Assembly (NCBI RefSeq): GCF_905220415.1
Contig: NC_059553.1
Location: 2,566,501 to 2,630,500, forward strand
Length of the DNA: 64,000 nucleotides
Origin: Colias croceus
Lineage: Eukaryota; Arthropoda; Insecta; Lepidoptera; Pieridae
Direction of reading: 5' to 3'
Below, in pieces: positions 58,401-64,000 of the stretch. The stretch's first letter is position 1; each line of letters starts with the position of its first letter. The notes under the pieces are model-generated. The model was not told where the DNA came from, did no database searches, and was given only the letters and a program-made list of their open reading frames with translations. The position numbers and the translations under genes are program-made.

Positions 58401-61350
58401 TGATGGTGACTCAATCACGGATTGAGCACACGTCGCGTCGCTGTAAACACTGGGCAGTATTACATTGAACGAATGCACATAATATATTTACGTCTCTAAA
58501 TGTTATCTTTTCATTTGTTACGTATTTGTTTTGACCACGGTTTTGGATATTTTTTCTGGTGATTAAAGTAAAAAGTAAAGACCGGATAAAAGAGCACAAG
58601 GATTAAGGGCTGAAATATTAATTACTAAAGCACTTCATGATCCAATAAAAATATAAATAGATCGTATAAAGACAGAGGAAAAATATATAGGTATCAATTT
58701 TCAGTATCAATTTCTCAACCTCACAAATACGTACTTAATATTATGAATAATTTTACTAAAAGGTTGTTTTGAAAGGATAAAAATGTATAACAGATTGAAA
58801 TTTTACATACATTACAGAATAAATAATTCATGGATGGTGGCCTTAATATTTTGTATTCCATTGTTTCAGCAGCCGAACTGTGAGGAAAACTTTTTAAGTG
58901 AGTCCCATTTTTTTATCATCCGGGCTAAGAGACAAATCTCGAAGGATCGCATGCGGATACAATTTTGTCTGCTTTCCACTTTTTACTAAAAATTTCATAC
59001 CTAGCCATACAGCATAGCTACATTCTTTCGTAGATTTTCGATAGAAGTTGATTCTGTTGCAGATTTAATTATACCATTATTTGGCACCAAAATAAAAATT
59101 ATTTAAGTACGAGGAAAAATTTTTGACAACACTATTTTAAAAACACTGCGATTTTCTGTTCGTCACTTTAAATTTTTTTTATTTATTTATTTTGATATGG
59201 ATACATTTTAAATTAGAATGTAGAGCTACTGTTAAATTTTCTAACACAATTATTATGTCAACAGGTCATCACTACGAAACACAAAAGGATCCGCCATCAG
59301 TTGAAATAAAATGCCGCTCAGAAAACACTATTACGTTCACGGTTCCACTGTCAAAGGAAATGCAGATAGTGGTTATTATTGAAGATAACTCGCCGAATAC
59401 GATAGTAAGTGAATAGGTATAATTATAATAGAAAAATACTGAAGTTACTATTTAATACTTGATTAAAAAATTTTAAAGGTGGAATTGTTTCAATACCATT
59501 ATTTTTTTTATCCTTTAAAGTAAAATATCAATGGTATATATTTACTATTTAGAACTAAAAAATACAAGTAGGTACTATAAGTTATAAATTTAAAGATTAA
59601 TTATTATTATCCTGTTTGCTTGGATATTTGGTTAATAGGTCGGCGTACACGTGCCCCATGACGATCTTCCCCAAGTTCATAGACTTGCAAACAACGAGTA
59701 AACAGAAAACTGTCACAACACTTTTGAAACATGTTTGTTTACTGGGAACACATAATTCAATCTCAAACGAGTCATCTCAAACATTTATTTATTCAACTAG
59801 ACTTCGAGAAGCACTTTCGAATCGTCAAAATATGAAATAATGAGTTTGAGTTATTCTATACAATTTATAATTAATTATTATCCTAAAAATTGTTTAAAAT
59901 AATTCAAAGTTAAAATTAAACAGAATAATTTTAAAACCGTAGCTAAACTTTGCCGCAATAAAACCTGGCAAAGAAAGAGGGGAAATAAACACGCCATCGG
60001 GAAATCATACCTTGTGGACGGCAATTATCAACAGAGATGGAAGTCCCTCCTTTTGGAAAAAGGACCAATACATGATATCATGGAATTCACTACCCCCTTT
60101 GGAAAAGAAGACATATATCGCAACTCCCACTTTTCATTTTGATAAGTATAAACCAGGCTCGAGTGATATTAATGCAGAATTGACCTGGAATACTACAGAT
60201 CGTAAGTACAAAAGCTAAATGATTTAAAGAACTATTTATCATACATACACATCATACACTTTATTTGGTACATTAAGGTTAACATGCTTATTTCACTTTT
60301 AGCGACAGATATGTGCTTTGAAGTATTTAACCGCTGCGAATCTAAGCAGCTAGGAAACGCATTCAAGAAAAGTATACGGGTAAGTAACCAATGATAAGTG
60401 GTATTGTTTATTCTTTATACATATTTAGTTACATTGTAATTATAAAACATTTATACATATTTAGTTACATTGTAATTACATTGCTATTAGAAAAATTAAA
60501 GCATACGTAATGCGACTAAGACCCGTCTTTTGGGGTAGGTAAGTTCATCCCATATTTTTTACAAAGATATATAAATATAATATATCATACAGAAAGTTCT
60601 TTAAATTTTTTTTATAATTAGAAGATCAAACCCCATTATTTTTTAAAATTATTTTAATTTTCGCAGTCGAAGAATACACTCGGTATCTTAAGTTTTTATA
60701 TCAATTGCAGCCAAATCAACGTCATTTGGTGGTGCTGAAAGACTTACCTCTAGATGACACTTGTACTATCACAATCCTGGGAAAGTATGGCAGAACGGAT
60801 TTTGATTATGAAACACCTTCTTGTCATGACATTCCCGATTGCCTGCCTAGTAAGTAAGAGTTAATTTTTAAATGCTACATTATATAACTTGATAAGAAAT
60901 ATAACTCTTCCTCACGAGTTCATCTACGGTTTACGACTTTCTTCCGTTACACAAATTTCTATCTATCATTGTTTTGTTTTTATCTTAGAAAAATGTCTAC
61001 GTGTTCCTACGAGATCCCACAAGGACCTCTTTTTAATTAAATCTTTTCAAACTCATTCATCCGTTCAGCGTGAAACGGAACATATTTTTATAATATTGAA
61101 TTATCTCCACTCCATAAAAATACAGAGGTTCATAGAGAAATAAAAAAGAAAATTTTAATTAAAATAGGTCACAAAGCTCTTATTATCATTTCCAGTTCCA
61201 GATAAAATACAAAATATAAGTGTGACGGTGGAAGAGGAGAGCTCTGAATCTTGGAGCGTTCACGTAAAATGGTTGAAGCCGGTACACACGCCCAATTATT
61301 ATACAGTGACATTGAGAGCCGATGATTATCATGAGAAAAATGTTTCAGGG
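52480..61350 (+). CDS. torso: Torso-like receptor, extracellular part (5' exons; continues past the window)
   Basis: Exons: 52480-52641, 58870-58897 (28 nt), 59265-59404, 59639-about 59697, about 59943-60201, 60303-60379, 60711-60849 and 61196-61350. Phases agree except around the fourth exon, whose 3' end is ambiguous (donor GTAAAC at 59698 or GTTCAT at 59675). A signal peptide precedes AEMVSEL. Paired Cys follow (ETVCKD, PNCEEN, IKCRSE). INAELTWNTTDPTDMCFEVF, ETPSCHDIPDCLP and IQNISVTV...VKWLKP...YYTVTLRA resemble the Drosophila Torso ectodomain, where VPSC, a second Cys and an FN3 domain occur in the same order. Torso is the receptor tyrosine kinase for PTTH in the prothoracic gland. No kinase or transmembrane segment lies in the window, so the name rests on ectodomain resemblance. 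Another FN3 receptor such as Domeless fitted less well. Confidence 0.7.
53818..54014 (-). mobile_element. Helitron-like repeat, 'AAGCTGAAGAGTTT' subfamily
   Basis: Minus-strand copy that starts TCTATACTAATACA at 54014 and ends GCAGCTAG at 53818. Confidence 0.6.
54025..54195 (+). mobile_element. Degenerate Helitron-like repeat
   Basis: Starts TCTATATTCTATACCAATAA and ends 'CCATGGGCGAAGTCAGGGTG'; the terminal CTAG is lost. Sits directly beside the opposite-strand copy at 53818-54014. Confidence 0.4.
54611..54640. repeat. AT-rich 30-bp inverted repeat
   Basis: AAATTATATAACTA and TAGTTATATAATTT flank a CT spacer. Confidence 0.75.
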
Positions 61351-61638
61351 GTGAGTCATAATTTTATTATAACATTTTAATTTGTAGCATGGCATTATTC
61401 AGCTGTAACGATGATATTTTTCGCCTAGGTAGGTACCTAGTAGTAATTTCGTAATTCGGGAATAAAAATTTGATTCTTTGAATTGAAATTTCCATATTAC
61501 CTATAACTGTAAAATGTATTTCATAGAGTTTTCAACAGCGTAATCAACACAAATGGAATTTTGGCTTTTAACTAAGAATGCATTAGATGGTAGATGATGA
61601 TATCGACGACAAGCGAAATTGTTTTTGGTGATAGTTTG

Positions 61639-64000
61639 GAAATTTATTTATTTATTTATTTATTTCTTCGTAATCATACAGCATTACAGTAAATAACATT
61701 TCTTAATATATTGATACAGAACTATGAGCCAATTAAGATTACAAAACAAGATACTTACAGCTAGAAAAATGAGTTATTTTTTAAATGACATATCAGGAAG
61801 GAGTGTTTTCCATGTTTTGGTGAATTATATAATACAGAAAGAAAGGTTAATAAATAATTAAACAGTTAAATCTGAAATCTCCCTTTGTGTGAGTGTGTGT
61901 ATGTGTGTGTGAGTGTTAGTGTGATGTGAATGTGTGGTTGTCTGGACTTGCGTGTTAGTACTAAAGCCGAATTGTATGTGAATTTTGTTAATTTCTTTTA
62001 TAAATCTTTGCTTTGATAAAAGGAAAATATCTAGTTCTTTATAGTCTTTATTGTATATATGAGAAATTCTACACATAATTCGATTCTTTGCGTAATTACT
62101 ACTAGAGTTAGGAGTATAAAATAATGATGTGTGACGAGTTCTAAACTGAGGGGTATTGAAATAAACCAGTTCTAGGAGTTCCGAAGAATCAATTCTTCCG
62201 TTGCATAAAGCATGAAGAAACAATAAGTCACTTTTAATACGTCTAAGTTGTAATGGTTCTAATTTAAAGTATAAGCAAACATCCGTATATGTGTTGAAGC
62301 AGTGTTTAGCTTTAAAACACAAAAACCTTAAAAACCTTTTTTGGATAGATTCCAATCTGTTTACGTGTTTAGCATAATATGGAGACCAAATATTTGAGGC
62401 ATAATCGAGTATACTCCTGACATATGTAGAATACAAAACTTTGATACAACTAATATTTTTGAAAATTTTACAAGTGCGTTTAATAAACCCAAGTTGTTTA
62501 AGCGCCTTATTCACGACTACGTCCATATGCTGTGTCATACTTAATTTTTGATCAATAATTACACCAAGATCTTTTACCCAGTTGACTTCTTTTATTGGAT
62601 CATCATTTAATGTATAAGTGAATGAAATGGGTGCCTTTTTTCTAGTAATTGATATTTTTTGACATTTTTTAATATTGACAGTAATTCTATTTTTTCTATA
62701 ATAGGCTTCTAAATTAGTAAGGTCGCTTTGAATATTTTTACAATCATTAATAGATTCAACAGCAAGATAGATTTTTTTATCATCCGCATACATTAGATAT
62801 TTAGAGTGGATAAAACAGCTGAAAATATCAAACAGATAAGCGTTATATAAAAGAGGTCCAAGTATTGAGCCCTGCGGAACTCCAGATATGATATTTACGA
62901 AGTTACTTTTTGCCCCTCCAATCACTACAGCCTGCATTCTTTTACTGATATAAGAACAGATCCATCGATATAGATCACCTCGTATACCGATAGCATATAG
63001 TTTTTTAAGAAGTATGATGTGATCTACACGATCGAATGCTTTTTCGAAGTCCGTGTAGATCACATCCACTTGTTTACCCCCATCCAGTTGTTGCAATGTA
63101 TAGTTTGTAAGTATAGATAAGTTTGTTACGGTAGAGCGTCCCTTTATAAAGCCGTGCTGTTCTGGAGGAATGAATTTATATATTAAAGGACTTATTCGAA
63201 GATGTATAAGTTTTTCAAAAACTTTACTGAGTGAGTTTAATATAGAAATCGGCCTATAATTGATAATATGGTTTTTAGGACCCGATTTGTATATAGGGAC
63301 AATAAGAGCTTCCTTCCATTTCGAAGGAAACTCACCAAAATGGTTTACTGACATCGAAAATATAATGGACAAGGGTAACGCTAAAGTTTCAGAGCACTGT
63401 TTTAGAAAAATTGGTGGTATTTCATCGCTACCTGCACCCTTTTTCCCTTTAAGTGATTTTAAAACACGTTTAACCTCAGAAATTTTGAATGAAATATTAG
63501 AGATAAGTTCATTATTCGGACACGAAATTGGAAGGTTGAATTCTTCATATGACGTAGCGGGTTCAGCAAAAGTGCTATGAAAGTGTTTGTTAAATTCAGT
63601 GCATATGTCTGTTTCGGTACAAAAAATTTTATTTTTATAAATCATACTTTTAGGATATCCTTTTGAGCCCGTCTTTATAGATTTTATGTACGACCAAAAA
63701 CAAGTCGGATCTTTCTGAATATACGATTGCATTCGATCAAGGTAGAGTGAAAAACATTTTTCCTGTAGGATCTTTTGTCTCGAACGAAGTAGACTAAATT
63801 CATCGTAGTCAAGGGGATTTTTGTATTTTTTCCATCTTTTGTGAAGTTTTAATTTATCTTTTATTATATGTATTAATGCTTTATTGTACCATCGGGGAAA
63901 GTTTTTCACAGTTTTATACGTTTTTGGAACGTGTGTGACAAAACACTCATTGAGTTTCCTGTAAAACACATCAACTACATCATCGATATGATCACCTATT
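61639..64000 (-). mobile_element. Non-LTR retrotransposon (LINE), antisense in a torso-like intron
   Basis: The minus-strand 3' end is an (AAAT)n tail (61639-61665). The reverse-transcriptase ORF lies upstream and the element runs beyond the right edge. It lies in the intron after the last visible receptor exon. Domain order and the (AAAT)n tail fit the Jockey/CR1 superfamily; the exact clade was not determined. Confidence 0.85.
61858..64000 (-). CDS. LINE ORF2 reverse transcriptase (partial, C-terminal part)
   Basis: The frame stays open to the window edge (at least 713 codons visible; true start not seen). Reverse-transcriptase signatures include FKISEVKRVLKSLKGKKGAG, NYRPISILN, KAFDRVDH, GVPQGSILGPLLYN and the catalytic YADD. 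The region after RT (LDYASNIWSPYYAKHVNRLE) is typical of Jockey/CR1-type elements. The extreme C-terminus (HSHHTNTHTHIHT) is encoded by a CA-rich microsatellite. There are no stops or frameshifts in the visible part, so the insertion is recent. The endonuclease part would be to the right of the window. Confidence 0.9.
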   Translation of the reverse strand, partial: IGDHIDDVVDVFYRKLNECFVTHVPKTYKTVKNFPRWYNKALIHIIKDKLKLHKRWKKYKNPLDYDEFSLLRSRQKILQEKCFSLYLDRMQSYIQKDPTCFWSYIKSIKTGSKGYPKSMIYKNKIFCTETDICTEFNKHFHSTFAEPATSYEEFNLPISCPNNELISNISFKISEVKRVLKSLKGKKGAGSDEIPPIFLKQCSETLALPLSIIFSMSVNHFGEFPSKWKEALIVPIYKSGPKNHIINYRPISILNSLSKVFEKLIHLRISPLIYKFIPPEQHGFIKGRSTVTNLSILTNYTLQQLDGGKQVDVIYTDFEKAFDRVDHIILLKKLYAIGIRGDLYRWICSYISKRMQAVVIGGAKSNFVNIISGVPQGSILGPLLYNAYLFDIFSCFIHSKYLMYADDKKIYLAVESINDCKNIQSDLTNLEAYYRKNRITVNIKKCQKISITRKKAPISFTYTLNDDPIKEVNWVKDLGVIIDQKLSMTQHMDVVVNKALKQLGFIKRTCKIFKNISCIKVLYSTYVRSILDYASNIWSPYYAKHVNRLESIQKRFLRFLCFKAKHCFNTYTDVCLYFKLEPLQLRRIKSDLLFLHALCNGRIDSSELLELVYFNTPQFRTRHTSLFYTPNSSSNYAKNRIMCRISHIYNKDYKELDIFLLSKQRFIKEINKIHIQFGFSTNTQVQTTTHSHHTNTHTHIHTLTQREISDLTV

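Larger units (their letters stand above)
52642..58869 (+). other. Long intron 1 of the torso-like gene (6.2 kb)
   Basis: GTAAGC at 52642 to TTTCAG before 58870. AT-rich; holds Helitron-like repeats (53818-54014, 54025-54195) and a near-perfect palindrome (54611-54640). No nested gene is evident. Confidence 0.55.

Noticed and set aside
59616..59840. Longer open frame (RSAYTCPMTIFPKF...) over the fourth torso-like exon
   Set aside because: It needs a phase the preceding exon does not provide. The VGVHVPHDD frame follows phase 0 and continues the beta-strand pattern.
52480..61350. Domeless (cytokine receptor) as the identity of the FN3 receptor
   Set aside because: The spacing of paired Cys, the PSC...C segment before the FN3 start and the WxxxDxxxCxFxxF region fit Torso better. 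Kept only as an alternative.
1..64000. CRISPR array, bacterial operons, rRNA
   Set aside because: No regularly spaced repeats of the right kind, and all genes have spliceosomal introns; the DNA is eukaryotic nuclear.

Overview
The window looks like AT-rich nuclear DNA from a lepidopteran (moth or butterfly). Genes are split into short exons by long introns. Many introns and gaps carry the short repeats common in Lepidoptera, which end in a GC-rich 'gcgggcgaagccgcgggcgg'-type hairpin followed by CTAG (Helitron-like). The cellular genes also look insect in character. I had only the sequence, so gene names rest on recognised motifs and splice-phase bookkeeping, not on searches.

Layout from left to right. 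(1) About 2.0-19.1 kb, plus strand: a secreted Gln/Asn/Thr-rich low-complexity protein. A 7-nt first coding exon is followed by a 12.6-kb intron that holds several repeats and a decayed piggyBac element. The four exons join to an open frame of 1141 codons. (2) 19.1-28.4 kb, minus strand, tail-to-tail with gene 1: activating signal cointegrator 1 (TRIP4/ASC-1), 12 exons whose phases all agree, 512 codons, with a C2HC5 zinc finger and an ASCH domain. Its introns carry a piggyBac-type MITE, a 1.37-kb foldback element, a hairpin repeat and Helitron-like repeats. (3) 29.9-38.8 kb: a nest of mobile DNA. It has a 0.5-kb TIR element, a 0.6-kb long-TIR element, and a THAP-domain, P-element-like transposon relic with an exact 8-bp target duplication. 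An intact Ty3/gypsy retrotransposon (288-bp LTRs differing at one base, one gag-pol frame) sits inside the P-like relic. (4) 39.2-43.3 kb, plus strand: two tandem paralogues of the complex I subunit NDUFS5, each with two coding exons and twin CX9C motifs. (5) 43.3-52.4 kb: intergenic, with a second, 305-bp P-like copy (again an exact 8-bp duplication), a 1.2-kb TIR element with an internal repeated motif, and a perfect palindromic ecdysone-response-element-like site. (6) 52.5 kb to the right edge, plus strand: the 5' part (signal peptide and extracellular region with the start of an FN3 domain) of a receptor that best fits Torso, the PTTH receptor tyrosine kinase. Its kinase exons would lie outside the window. 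A non-LTR retrotransposon lies antisense in the last visible intron and runs off the right edge.

The cellular genes do not form a functional unit: one secreted protein, one transcription/translation-quality cofactor, two complex I subunits and one endocrine receptor. The most novel material is the mobile DNA, above all the THAP/P-like family with two independently dated-by-duplication insertions.
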